A stretch of DNA of 64,000 bases from Staphylococcus kloosii (GTDB lineage Bacteria > Bacillota > Bacilli > Staphylococcales > Staphylococcaceae): positions 2,356,001 through 2,420,000 of the forward strand of contig NZ_CP027846.1 of NCBI RefSeq assembly GCF_003019255.1, read 5' to 3'. Position 1 is the first letter of the stretch; every line of letters starts with the position of its first letter. A program made the position numbers and the translations under genes. Of the stretch, positions 44,366-52,442 are shown piece by piece. A model generated the notes under the pieces. The model saw nothing but the letters and a program-made list of their open reading frames with translations, did not search any database and had not been told where the DNA came from.

Positions 44366-45040
44366 ATGAACGAACAATTACTAGATAACAATAAAGCCAT
44401 TGTAGTGTTTAGTGGTGGCCAAGATAGCACAACATGTTTATTTTGGGCCAAGAAACATTTTGATGAAGTTGAATTAGTAACTTTTAAATACGGACAAAGA
44501 CATGCGCAAGAAATCGAAGTTGCACAAGCTATAGCCGAAGAGCAACAACTTAAACATCACGTTCTGGATATGTCTCTATTATCTCAATTAACACCTAACG
44601 CTTTAACAGACCCTAATATGGCTATTGAAGCAAACGACGATGAAATTCCAAATACTTTTGTCCCTGCACGCAATTTATTATTTTTATCTTTTGCTGGCGC
44701 TTTAGCTTATCACCTTAATGCGAAAAATATAATCACAGGTGTATGTGAAACAGATTTTTCTGGTTACCCAGATTGCCGTGATAGTTTTGTTAAATCTATG
44801 AATGTTACTTTAAATTTATCAATGGATAAAAACTTTGTAATTCATACGCCATTAATGTGGTTAGATAAAAAAGAAACTTGGGCATTGAGTGATGATTTAG
44901 GAGTTTTAGATTACGTTAGAGAACGCACATTAACTTGTTATAACGGTATTATTGGCGATGGCTGTGGCACGTGTCCAGCATGTAAGTTACGTGCACGTGG
45001 TTTGAACAATTATTTGGTTGAAAAAGGAGCGAATAACTAA
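44366..45040 (+). CDS. queC: 7-cyano-7-deazaguanine synthase QueC
   Basis: QueC converts 7-carboxy-7-deazaguanine to preQ0 using ATP and ammonia. The 224 residues begin with the PP-loop VFSGGQDSTTCLFWAKK near 12. The zinc cysteines are in CYNGIIGDGCGTCPACKLR near 195, which shows the C-x8-C-x2-C-x2-C pattern. It is the first gene after the preQ1 riboswitch; the ribosome site AAGGAG is about 13 bases from the ATG. It ends by overlapping queD. Confidence 0.97.
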   Translation: MNEQLLDNNKAIVVFSGGQDSTTCLFWAKKHFDEVELVTFKYGQRHAQEIEVAQAIAEEQQLKHHVLDMSLLSQLTPNALTDPNMAIEANDDEIPNTFVPARNLLFLSFAGALAYHLNAKNIITGVCETDFSGYPDCRDSFVKSMNVTLNLSMDKNFVIHTPLMWLDKKETWALSDDLGVLDYVRERTLTCYNGIIGDGCGTCPACKLRARGLNNYLVEKGANN

Positions 45041-45465
45041 TGTTTCAACAAAATTATCCTCAAGTAAATCATAACTATGTATTCGAATTAAATAAGGACT
45101 TTAACTTTTCAGCTGCTCATTATATTCCAAGTGAAGATGCCGGAAAATGTATGCGCACACACGGACATACTTATTTTGTAAACTTAACAATAGCTGGTGA
45201 TGAACTTGATCACAACGGTTTTTTAGTTAATTTTAGTGATTTAAAAAAACTTGTTCACGGTTCATTCGATCATCAATTATTAAATGAATTGCCAATGTTC
45301 AAAGGTAAAAGTCCATCAACAGAAGTAGTGGCACAAACAATTTATGAAATAATACAAAATAACTTAGACGCTCGCTCAAACAAGCCTCACTGCTTACAAG
45401 TATATGTTCGTGAAACACCAACTAGTTACGTTGTCTATCGACCAAAGGAGCATCAAAATGGCTAA
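45040..45465 (+). CDS. queD: 6-carboxytetrahydropterin synthase QueD
   Basis: QueD makes 6-carboxy-5,6,7,8-tetrahydropterin from dihydroneopterin triphosphate, starting the deazaguanine pathway. The 141-residue protein of the PTPS fold has FSAAHYIPSEDAGKCMRTHGHTY: His and Cys residues bind zinc and carry out catalysis (C and H in CMRTHGH near 35). GSFDHQLLNELP and ETPTSYVVY complete the family pattern. It starts at the stop codon of queC with AAAAGGAG upstream. Confidence 0.96.
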   Translation: MFQQNYPQVNHNYVFELNKDFNFSAAHYIPSEDAGKCMRTHGHTYFVNLTIAGDELDHNGFLVNFSDLKKLVHGSFDHQLLNELPMFKGKSPSTEVVAQTIYEIIQNNLDARSNKPHCLQVYVRETPTSYVVYRPKEHQNG

Positions 45466-46174
45466 AATTCCTGTTCTCGAAATATTTGGACCTACGATTC
45501 AAGGTGAAGGCAGAGTAATCGGACGTAAGACGATGTTTGTAAGAACGGCTGGTTGTGATTATCGTTGTAGTTGGTGTGATTCTAGTTTTACTTGGGACGG
45601 AAGCGCAAAAGAAGATATTCGCATGATGACTGCCGAAGAAATTTATTCAGAGCTATATGAAATTGGTGGAGACATGTTTAATCATGTAACTATTTCAGGC
45701 GGTAATCCTGCACTGATTAAAGGTATTCAAGAGCTAGTAGATTTGTTTGAAACAAAAAATATTTATAGTGCATTGGAAACCCAAGGCAGTAAATTCCAAC
45801 CATGGATGACACAAATCGACGACTTAACTATTAGTCCAAAACCCCCTAGTTCTAAAATGAAACCTAATTTATTAGTCTTAGATGAAGTCATCGAACAATG
45901 TAAACATGACACTTTGAATTTAAAAGTAGTTATATTTGATGATGAAGATTATGACTTTGCTAAAATGATTCATCACCGCTACCCATCCATACCATTTTAT
46001 TTACAAGTAGGTAATCCATATTTAGACGGTGAACACGTAGCGCAACATACTGAAAAACTTTTATCGTTATATGAAGATCTTGTCACTCGTGTTATGGAAA
46101 GTAGCGATATGAACAATGTCTATGTTTTACCTCAACTTCATACATTATTGTGGAGTAATAAAAAAGGGGTATAG
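45458..46174 (+). CDS. queE: 7-carboxy-7-deazaguanine synthase QueE
   Basis: QueE is a radical SAM enzyme that rearranges carboxytetrahydropterin to 7-carboxy-7-deazaguanine. The 238-residue protein begins VLEIFGPTIQGEGRVIGRKT. Its iron-sulfur cysteines lie in CDYRCSWC (C-x3-C-x2-C near 30), followed by TISGGNPAL and ETQGS, the SAM-binding motifs. I chose ATG 45458 because AAAGGAG lies just upstream, overlapping the end of queD; an earlier in-frame start at 45404 is unlikely. The terminator overlaps its stop codon. QueF is encoded far away at 23703. Confidence 0.95.
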   Translation: MAKIPVLEIFGPTIQGEGRVIGRKTMFVRTAGCDYRCSWCDSSFTWDGSAKEDIRMMTAEEIYSELYEIGGDMFNHVTISGGNPALIKGIQELVDLFETKNIYSALETQGSKFQPWMTQIDDLTISPKPPSSKMKPNLLVLDEVIEQCKHDTLNLKVVIFDDEDYDFAKMIHHRYPSIPFYLQVGNPYLDGEHVAQHTEKLLSLYEDLVTRVMESSDMNNVYVLPQLHTLLWSNKKGV

Positions 46175-46185
46175 TCCCCTTTTTG
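46161..46185 (+). terminator. Terminator after queCDE
   Basis: AAAAAGGGG (46161-46169) pairs with CCCCTTTTT (46176-46184), seven-base loop, T-run included. The stop codon of queE lies inside the loop. The following 46185-46429 is AT-rich with no gene seen. Confidence 0.88.
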
Positions 46186-46429
46186 AGCATATTATACTAA
46201 CTTTTACGCTATGTTATTAAAATATATTCATTTTACAACTACGATTGGCTACTTATACTATTTATCGCAATTAATAATTTATAGTGCTTAATTACTTGGA
46301 TTGTAGAATGTTTTAATAATGCAAACACTAACAAAAGATAAAAGTTTACAATATTTATTGTTATTAAATGCTTAATGTGACATATATTGGTATAATACTG
46401 CAATGAACTATTAATGTAAGGAGACCAAA

Positions 46430-47017
46430 ATGCTAATATCTATTATCATCAACATATTAGTTACAGTCGTCATATTAAGTTTTGACCTGTTTCGCCAGAA
46501 TTTTAAACAACTTAAGTATAGCTCTATTCTCATTGCAATTACTGTTAATGGTCTTATTAATTTATTTATAAGCGGTGAATATGATTTTATAACATTCACT
46601 TTTATATTGTCATTAATTATTTGGACACTATTACAACTGTACATAAATAATAAAGTTCGCGTCTTATTTATTGAAGATCAAAAATTCATAGCAGCTGTAC
46701 TTACAATTATTTTAAGCACATCTACTATTCTTGCTTACGATACGAGCCACGACTCCTATTATATGTCAGTCCCATATCTAGCACCCACCATTTCATTGAT
46801 TGGCGCAATATTGCTCTTCTACAGTACATTTAAACCTACTGAACAAGCACAATTGCCCTTTATTAAACGCGTGAAAAATCCAATTTTAGTTGGCCATATA
46901 CTTTATATTATATCCTTTGCGGTAATGATGTTATTGACACCATATTGGTATGCCTTCATTTTAATATACATCATTTTCATTTTATTTATTTTATGGCAAA
47001 AGATATTTAAAAATTAA
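46430..47017 (+). CDS. Uncharacterised membrane protein, six to seven segments
   Basis: The 195 residues have about six hydrophobic segments spread across the whole length (residues 2-20, 30-48, 53-72, 86-104, 118-138, 155-192). There is no signal-peptide cleavage site and no motif I can name. AAGGAG lies seven bases before ATG 46430. The aromatic and hydrophobic content is like small staphylococcal membrane proteins of unknown role. GlsB follows after 70 bases on the same strand, without a visible terminator between, so a short operon is possible. Confidence 0.7.
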   Translation: MLISIIINILVTVVILSFDLFRQNFKQLKYSSILIAITVNGLINLFISGEYDFITFTFILSLIIWTLLQLYINNKVRVLFIEDQKFIAAVLTIILSTSTILAYDTSHDSYYMSVPYLAPTISLIGAILLFYSTFKPTEQAQLPFIKRVKNPILVGHILYIISFAVMMLLTPYWYAFILIYIIFILFILWQKIFKN

Positions 47018-47087
47018 AATGATTATTTAATTTACTTTAGTGGTATATATAAATAATAATTAAGTTACAAAAAGGAGGCCGATTTTT

Positions 47088-47339
47088 ATGGGCTTTATAC
47101 TCATGTTAATCGTCGGCGGTTTAATAGGTTGGATCGCTGGTGGCATTTTAGGTAAAGATATTCCTGGAGGTATTCTTGGTAATATAATCGCTGGTATTGT
47201 AGGTTCAGCTTTAGGTTCTTGGTTACTAGGTGATTGGGGCTGGCATTTAGGTGGCATCGCTGTCTTCCCAGCATTGATTGGTACAATCATACTAGTAGCT
47301 GTTGTGTCATTTGTAATTGGTAAATTACGTAAAAAATAA
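47088..47339 (+). CDS. GlsB/YeaQ/YmgE family stress-response membrane protein
   Basis: The 83-residue protein is glycine-rich with three membrane helices: LMLIVGGLIGWIAGGILGKD, then GGILGNIIAGIVGSALGSWL, and a final helix near 55-78. This glycine-spaced pattern is typical of the transglycosylase-associated/GlsB family, often part of general stress regulons. AAAAAGGAGG precedes ATG 47088. Precise function is not known. A strong terminator follows. Confidence 0.85.
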   Translation: MGFILMLIVGGLIGWIAGGILGKDIPGGILGNIIAGIVGSALGSWLLGDWGWHLGGIAVFPALIGTIILVAVVSFVIGKLRKK

Positions 47340-47384
47340 CACATGCATAAATAAGAGTTCGAGACATAATTCTTAACTCGAATT

Positions 47385-47440
47385 AAATAACACCTCATTC
47401 TACTGATTTATTCAGTAAAAATGAGGTGTTATTTTTTATA
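47385..47440 (+). terminator. Terminator after glsB-like gene
   Basis: AAATAACACCTCAT (47385-47398) pairs perfectly with ATGAGGTGTTATTT (47421-47434); an inner TACTGA/TCAGTA hairpin (47401-47417) lies within. Six T follow. Confidence 0.92.
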
Positions 47441-47484
47441 ATCTACGATTTTATTCGTGCATGCTTGCCTTGATTTAGGATAGT

Positions 47485-47545
47485 ATGGCTCGAGTCTGTA
47501 GTCTCTCACTCATACGATTCCCTTAGGCGTCAACACTTTACAAAA
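47485..47545. repeat. Intergenic repeat in front of the second transposase remnant
   Basis: The motif ACTCATACGATTCCCTTAGG followed by GTCAACACTTTAC resembles ACTCTTACTGTTCCCTCCGG and GTCAGCGCATAAA at 13296-13329, in the same order. Both stand on the 5' side of IS1182-family remnants. Its origin is unclear; it may be an IS-end or a staphylococcal intergenic repeat. Confidence 0.45.
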
Positions 47546-47547
47546 TC

Positions 47548-48310
47548 GCTACAAATTCACAGTTCTTTTTATCATATGATATTTTTCCGAATCCCACAGA
47601 TACTAGAATTTTAATCCCATTTTTAAATAACATCAAAAATAACTATTTTGATTTACCTGAGTACATTGTTGCAGATGCTGGTTATGGTAGTGAACAAAAC
47701 TATAAAAATGTATTAGATTTGTTTAATCGAACACCACTCATAACATATAGTATGTATTTAAAAGAACAAACGAAGCAATATAAAGAAAATGCATTTAACA
47801 CTCAAAATTGGACTTACGATGAAATCAAAGATGAGTTCATATGTCCTGACAATCGTAGATTGCCATTTAAGAGATATGCTTACCGAATTAATAAGTATAA
47901 TTACCAACGTGATTTTAAATTATATGAATGTAAAAACTGTAGTAATTGTGACTTATTTAACTTATGTCGAAAAAATGCATATCAAACTACAAATTAAAAA
48001 ATTATGAAAAAATAATATGTGGGAATACTTCAAATATGACTCAAAAGTTGCTTTCAAATCCTGAAACTGAAAAAATCCACAAAGAAAGATAGATGTAGAA
48101 CCCGTTTTCGGATATTTGAAGACTATTTTGGGTTTCACTCGTATGTAATTACGGGGGGACTCCAAAGTAAAACGCGAACTTGGAATTGCCTTAATGTCAA
48201 CAAATATAAGAAAAATGGTAGCTCTAAGAGCTACTAAAAATACTTTGAAAATGAAATACAGTGGAAATTCAATTTTACTAATGAATTTCCACTGTATTTT
48301 TACTTTCTAG
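47548..48310 (+). pseudogene. C-terminal part of an IS1182-family transposase, degraded
   Basis: Starting in ATNSQFFLSYDIFPNPTDTR, the reading continues ILIPFL, DLPEYIVADAGYGSEQNY, DLFNRTPLITYSMYLKEQTK and WTYDEIKDEFICPDNRRLPF, the zinc-like CKNCSNC region, then breaks. After stops and frame changes the same family continues with QRKIDVEPVFGYLKTILGFTR, KVKRELGIALMSTNIRKM and a stop. It matches the second half of IS1182-type transposases (ADAGYGSE; VFGYLK..LGFTR). The first half is missing, with the upstream repeat fused to the middle of the gene, so the copy is dead. It represents a subgroup different from the one at 13390. Confidence 0.88.
48250..48305. terminator. Hairpin between the IS remnant and csbB
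   Basis: AAATACAGTGGAAATTC (48254-48270) pairs perfectly with GAATTTCCACTGTATTT (48283-48299), 12-base loop, with T-run on the plus side and TTTC on the minus side. It can end csbB transcription. Confidence 0.75.
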
Positions 48311-48381
48311 AATATTTCTGTCCCGGACTCATTATTTAAAATCTTATACTTATATCAGACATGACTAGTGATAACCTATAG

Positions 48382-49416
48382 TCATTTATTATCAATAGTC
48401 GCCTTATTTGATTGACGTCTTGCAGTTTCTTCAAGGTCTTGTGTATAACCCGCATCCATTTGTGCGTCATCTTTAGACTTATCAGTAATATTCGTTGCTA
48501 ATACGATATATTTAGGTCTTCGTTTTACTTCGTAATAAATTCGGCCAATATATTCTCCGATGATTCCGATAGAAATGAGTTGAATACCACCAAGCAGTAG
48601 AATGGCAGCAATAGTTGAGAAATAACCCGGCGTATCTATACCATCAATTAAAATACCGCAAAAAATGTATATAATATATAACAAACTAATAAGAGAAACA
48701 AACAAACCTAAATATATTACTGCTCTTAACGGTTTATTGTTAAAAGAAATAAGTCCATCAATTGCATAATTTAATAAATTGCCAAATGACCATTTGGATT
48801 CGCCTTCTTCTCGTTCAACATTTTCATAGGTGAAGACTTTTGTATTATAACCAATCCATTCATATAATCCTTTGGAAAATCGATTATATTCCTCTAATGA
48901 AGCAATAGATTTTACCGCCCTATTACTTAACAATCTGAAATCACCGACACCATCTTCGAGATTAATATCTACAAAATAATTAATTAATTTATAGTAACTA
49001 CGTGTCAGTAATTTTCTTGGTTTTTTCTCACCTTCACGATTACGTTTAGCAATGACTTGATCATAGCCATCCAAATAACCTTCTATCATTTGAGGTATGA
49101 ATTCAGGAGGATGTTGTAAATCCGCATCTATCATAATTACAGCATCACAGTCAGTACTATATTGATAACCTGCAAGCATGGCAGACTCTTTACCAAAATT
49201 CCTACTAAATGAAATAAACTTAATGTGTTGGTCTTTATTGGCAATATCTTGAATATAATTTACAGTAGAATCTTTACTACCATCATCGACAAACAGTAAT
49301 TCATAGTTATATTGTCGTCGTTCACTATCTTGCGCTAACACTTCAGTTAATCGCTCATAGGTTTTTACAATGTTTTCACCTTCATTATAACAAGGTACAA
49401 TGACCCTTACGTTCAT
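48382..49416 (-). CDS. csbB: Glycosyltransferase CsbB, lipid-linked GlcNAc transfer
   Basis: CsbB is a GT2 membrane glycosyltransferase that loads a sugar onto undecaprenyl phosphate; in S. aureus it is reported to supply GlcNAc for modifying lipoteichoic acid. The 344 residues show the GT-A domain (VIVPCYNEGENI, LFVDDGSKDST, MIDADLQHPPEF; the DxD-type residues), the FSRNFGKESAM segment, RYRDxxGDFRLL-type GVGDFRLLSNRAV and two C-terminal membrane segments (about 230-255 and 267-290). A long acidic, Gln/Asn-rich C-terminal tail follows. Its translocase partner GtcA and a YfhO gene are not in this window. Confidence 0.88.
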   Translation of the reverse strand: MNVRVIVPCYNEGENIVKTYERLTEVLAQDSERRQYNYELLFVDDGSKDSTVNYIQDIANKDQHIKFISFSRNFGKESAMLAGYQYSTDCDAVIMIDADLQHPPEFIPQMIEGYLDGYDQVIAKRNREGEKKPRKLLTRSYYKLINYFVDINLEDGVGDFRLLSNRAVKSIASLEEYNRFSKGLYEWIGYNTKVFTYENVEREEGESKWSFGNLLNYAIDGLISFNNKPLRAVIYLGLFVSLISLLYIIYIFCGILIDGIDTPGYFSTIAAILLLGGIQLISIGIIGEYIGRIYYEVKRRPKYIVLATNITDKSKDDAQMDAGYTQDLEETARRQSNKATIDNK

Positions 49417-49648
49417 ACATTTGCCACCCTCATTCTCTATTTTTACTTACATTTCCAATCCCTATACCATAGTTATAATAAGCCTATTTACACTAACTTC
49501 AAAGTTGTGTTCGCCTGTTCTAAAAGTAAAATTGATACTTATAATTTTTTCAAAAGTATATTTATTTTAGCAAATTAAGTCTTATAGCTAAATTAAATCA
49601 TTCTAGTACCTTTGTTTTATTTCTCAATATTTTGCTTCAGTTATGCAG

Positions 49649-50488
49649 TTATTTTAACGTGCCGATACGTACATCATTAGGATTCTTACCTTGGCGTTGA
49701 TTTTTATTTAAACTATCAATTTCTGCGATATCTGTCAGTTCTAAATTAAAGTCTAAAATATTATAATTTTCTTTAATACGTGCTGGGGTTTTTGATTTTG
49801 GTATCACCAATCTATTATGTGCTAAATGCCATCTAAGTACTATTTGAGCGGGTGTCTTATCATATGATTTAGCAATATCCACAATTATCGGATGATCTAA
49901 TAAGCCTTTATTTCTCATTAGCGGCATCCAAGCTGTTACTGCAATATCCTTTTCATCACAATATGCTTGTAACTCATGTTGATTGAAATAAGGGTGTACT
50001 TCGATTTGATTGACTGCTGGCGTAACTTTAGTTTCTTTCATTAAAGTTTCTAAATGATGCTGTTCGAAATTACATACACCAATGGCTTTTATTTTTCCTT
50101 CTTCATATAACTCTTCCATTACTTTGTAACTTTCAATAAATAGTCCATCTTCTTCACATGGCCAATGTATTAAATATAAATCTAAATAATCTGTTCCTAA
50201 ATTTTTTAAAGTTTTATTAAAGTATTCTTTTGTACTATCGTAACCTTGATAATCATTCCATAATTTAGAAGTTATAAATAAGTCTTCTCTATCGATATCA
50301 GTACTACGTAAAGCTTGTCCTAAAGCTTGTTCATTACCATAAAAGTATGCTGTATCAAAAGCACGATAACCAGCTTCTAATGCACTATGGACAGCTACCT
50401 CCATCTCCTCATCGGTAATTTTATATACACCTAAACCAATTTTAGGCATAGGGTAACCGTTGTTTAAATAATATGTGTCATTGCCCAT
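49649..50488 (-). CDS. Aldo/keto reductase (AKR5-like)
   Basis: This 279-residue NADPH-dependent reductase has the conserved tetrad: Asp and Tyr in AFDTAYFYGNE near 50, Lys in LFITSKLWNDY near 75, and His in LYLIHWPCEED near 108, plus VIPKSKTPARIKENYNI, the NADP-binding Lys/Arg segment near the C-terminus. Substrates are likely small aldehydes or ketones (such as methylglyoxal or diketo compounds); none can be read from sequence. ATG 50488 has GAGAGGAG seven bases upstream; an in-frame start at 50509 is unlikely. Confidence 0.9.
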   Translation of the reverse strand: MGNDTYYLNNGYPMPKIGLGVYKITDEEMEVAVHSALEAGYRAFDTAYFYGNEQALGQALRSTDIDREDLFITSKLWNDYQGYDSTKEYFNKTLKNLGTDYLDLYLIHWPCEEDGLFIESYKVMEELYEEGKIKAIGVCNFEQHHLETLMKETKVTPAVNQIEVHPYFNQHELQAYCDEKDIAVTAWMPLMRNKGLLDHPIIVDIAKSYDKTPAQIVLRWHLAHNRLVIPKSKTPARIKENYNILDFNLELTDIAEIDSLNKNQRQGKNPNDVRIGTLK

Positions 50489-50663
50489 AGCTATTCTCCT
50501 CTCAATCAATAAAAATATTAAATTAATACATTTACTATATTTCCAGTTTTTATAAATTTAATCATTACGATTTCACTACAATAATTATTTTTAAGTAAAA
50601 ATATAATACTACTTTTTATTGTGTATTATTTATTCCACTATATATATCACACTAAATGTCTAA

Positions 50664-50712
50664 AAATAAAAAAGCACGATAAATCCCTTTAGACAAGATT
50701 TATCATGCTTCG
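50664..50712 (-). terminator. Terminator after mpfA
   Basis: AAGCACGATAAATC (50672-50685) pairs with GATTTATCATGCTT (50697-50710), one mismatch, with CTTTTTTATTTTT on the minus strand. Confidence 0.9.
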
Positions 50713-50716
50713 TATG

Positions 50717-52066
50717 TTAGTCTGCGTCTGAATCTTCTTCATCATCAGTGTCAGCTATGCGTTCTTTATTATATTCAATCTTCAATATTACTGAGATAAT
50801 CTGATGATTTTCAATTTCTGAAATAATCCAACGATCGAATTCGGTATCGACATAATCCTTTTGTTGTAAATTAGTGTTATGTGCTTGTAACCAACCACCA
50901 ATTGTATCTATATCTTCAGAATCTTTAAATTCAATGTCGAATTGTTCATTTAAATCATCTAACAACACTCGACCATTTATTTGATATGTTTTATCGTCTT
51001 TTTTAACGATATCGTTTACTTCGTCGTCGTCAAATTCGTCACGTATTTCTCCAACAATCTCTTCTAAGATATCTTCCATCGTTAGAATACCTGCCGTACC
51101 GCCATATTCATCTATAATTAAACTAATATGAACATGTTCACGTTGCATTCTAACTAAAGCATCACTGATACGTGTTGTTTCTGAAATCATCGGTAATTCA
51201 TGTACAAAGTTGCTTATTTTAATAGGTTGGCCTGAGGCGTACTCAGTTAAAAACTCTTTCACATTTATGAAACCTTTGACATGGTCTTTATCCCCGTCTT
51301 CGGTAATCGGATAACGTGTGAACTGATGCTCTTTTATCGTCTCTAATAATTCATCCACATTGAATGGCTCATTCATAGTTATCATTTGAGTTCTAGGGAC
51401 CATAATATCTTTCGCATGGCGTTCATCAAATGAAAATATATTTTGCATATAAGCCAATTCTGTTTGGTTTATTTCTCCACCGTTATAACTATTGTTAATA
51501 ATAATTTTAATTTCTTCTTCTGACATTGCGTCATTGTTTGCATCAGGATTCACACCAAACATGCGTATTATCACACGTGCAGAACCATTCATTAACCAAA
51601 TTAATGGCTTCATAACGATACCAAAATAATAAAGCGGTCTTGAATAGATAAGTGCTAATTTTTCAGTGTATTGAATCGCTAATGTTTTAGGTGCTAATTC
51701 ACCTAATACAACGTGCAAATACGTTACAACAATGAATGCGATAATAAATGAAATTGTCGTAGTTAGGGGCTCAGGCAAATGTAATAATTCAAACAATGGA
51801 TGTAATAATTTATCAAAAGTTGGTTCCCCTAACCAACCTAATCCAAGTGATGTTACTGTGATACCAAGTTGACAAGCAGATAAGTAATAATCTAAATTAC
51901 TAATCATTTTTTTCACAACTTTAGCATTACCATTACCTTCTGCTGCTAATTGTTCAATTTTTGTTGCTCTTACTTTAACTAACGCAAATTCCGAACCTAC
52001 GAATACAGTGGTCAATGCAATTAAAAGAAAAAATATTACTAAGTTTAATATGGGTACTGTTTCCAA
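50717..52066 (-). CDS. mpfA: Magnesium efflux protein MpfA (CorC/HlyC family)
   Basis: MpfA is the CNNM/CorC-type membrane protein reported to drive Mg2+ efflux in S. aureus. The 449 residues have the DUF21 domain with three to four membrane segments (1-145, VGSEFALVKVRATK; VVTYLHVVLGELAPKTLAIQ), two CBS domains (about 205-335; FTRYPITEDGDKDHVKGFI and HISLIIDEYGGTAGILTMED), and a CorC_HlyC domain (345-430). The start is TTG 52066 with AGGGAG four bases away. The leader is structured. Neighbours are fruA upstream and an AKR gene downstream; nagA, present between mpfA and fruA in S. aureus as I recall it, is absent. Confidence 0.88.
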   Translation of the reverse strand: METVPILNLVIFFLLIALTTVFVGSEFALVKVRATKIEQLAAEGNGNAKVVKKMISNLDYYLSACQLGITVTSLGLGWLGEPTFDKLLHPLFELLHLPEPLTTTISFIIAFIVVTYLHVVLGELAPKTLAIQYTEKLALIYSRPLYYFGIVMKPLIWLMNGSARVIIRMFGVNPDANNDAMSEEEIKIIINNSYNGGEINQTELAYMQNIFSFDERHAKDIMVPRTQMITMNEPFNVDELLETIKEHQFTRYPITEDGDKDHVKGFINVKEFLTEYASGQPIKISNFVHELPMISETTRISDALVRMQREHVHISLIIDEYGGTAGILTMEDILEEIVGEIRDEFDDDEVNDIVKKDDKTYQINGRVLLDDLNEQFDIEFKDSEDIDTIGGWLQAHNTNLQQKDYVDTEFDRWIISEIENHQIISVILKIEYNKERIADTDDEEDSDAD

Positions 52067-52070
52067 TTAA

Positions 52071-52192
52071 CTCCCTATTACTAGGGATTCACCTCCAAAT
52101 TTTTACGTGTCACAATAGGTGACCGTCTTTGTTTTAAATTTTGATAATTACTAATAATAAAGACTAAATCCTTCCCATTGTAACACCTCCCA
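52071..52192 (-). promoter_or_regulatory. Structured leader of mpfA with hidden ribosome binding site and 4-codon frame
   Basis: On the minus strand TCCCTA-GTAA-TAGGGA (52087-52072) forms a hairpin whose right arm holds the AGGGAG ribosome site. A GGAGGTGA (52096-52089) lies just upstream. Further out, GTCAC-CTATT-GTGAC and GTCTTT/AAAGAC can pair. GGGAGGTG (52191-52184) precedes a tiny frame, ATG GGA AGG ATT TAG (52178-52164). The layout suggests translational control, but no described riboswitch class is recognised. Confidence 0.5.
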
Positions 52193-52379
52193 AAAAATTG
52201 ACGTATGAATTACATTTTATCATATCATAACTGTAAGTTGTAACATTGCGTATTAATTTAATAACAATATTTATCACTAATTAAACTCATATAATAATTA
52301 CTATTATTAGCAATCTTTATACACTTGTATATAATTTGAGTTCAACAAAATATATTAATATTTTTCAAATAATTATACA

Positions 52380-52424
52380 ACAAAAACGTTACCACCTAAT
52401 CTACTTTAAGTGATAACGTTTTGA
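52380..52424 (-). terminator. Terminator after fruA
   Basis: AAAACGTTACCAC (from 52384) pairs with GTGATAACGTTTT (to 52424), with one mismatch, followed on the minus strand by GTTTTTGTTG. The remaining 52193-52379 holds the mpfA promoter (candidate TTACAA/TAAAAT) and no gene. Confidence 0.82.
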
Positions 52425-52442
52425 TTATTTTTAATTTTTTTA

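Noticed and set aside
13390..48310. The two transposase fragments as ends of one large composite transposon
   Set aside because: They come from different subgroups of the family by motif, both are broken, and the genes between them follow normal staphylococcal order.
52071..52200. M-box or yybP-ykoY riboswitch before mpfA
   Set aside because: The core motifs of these classes, as I know them, are not present. The region is kept as an unclassified structured leader.
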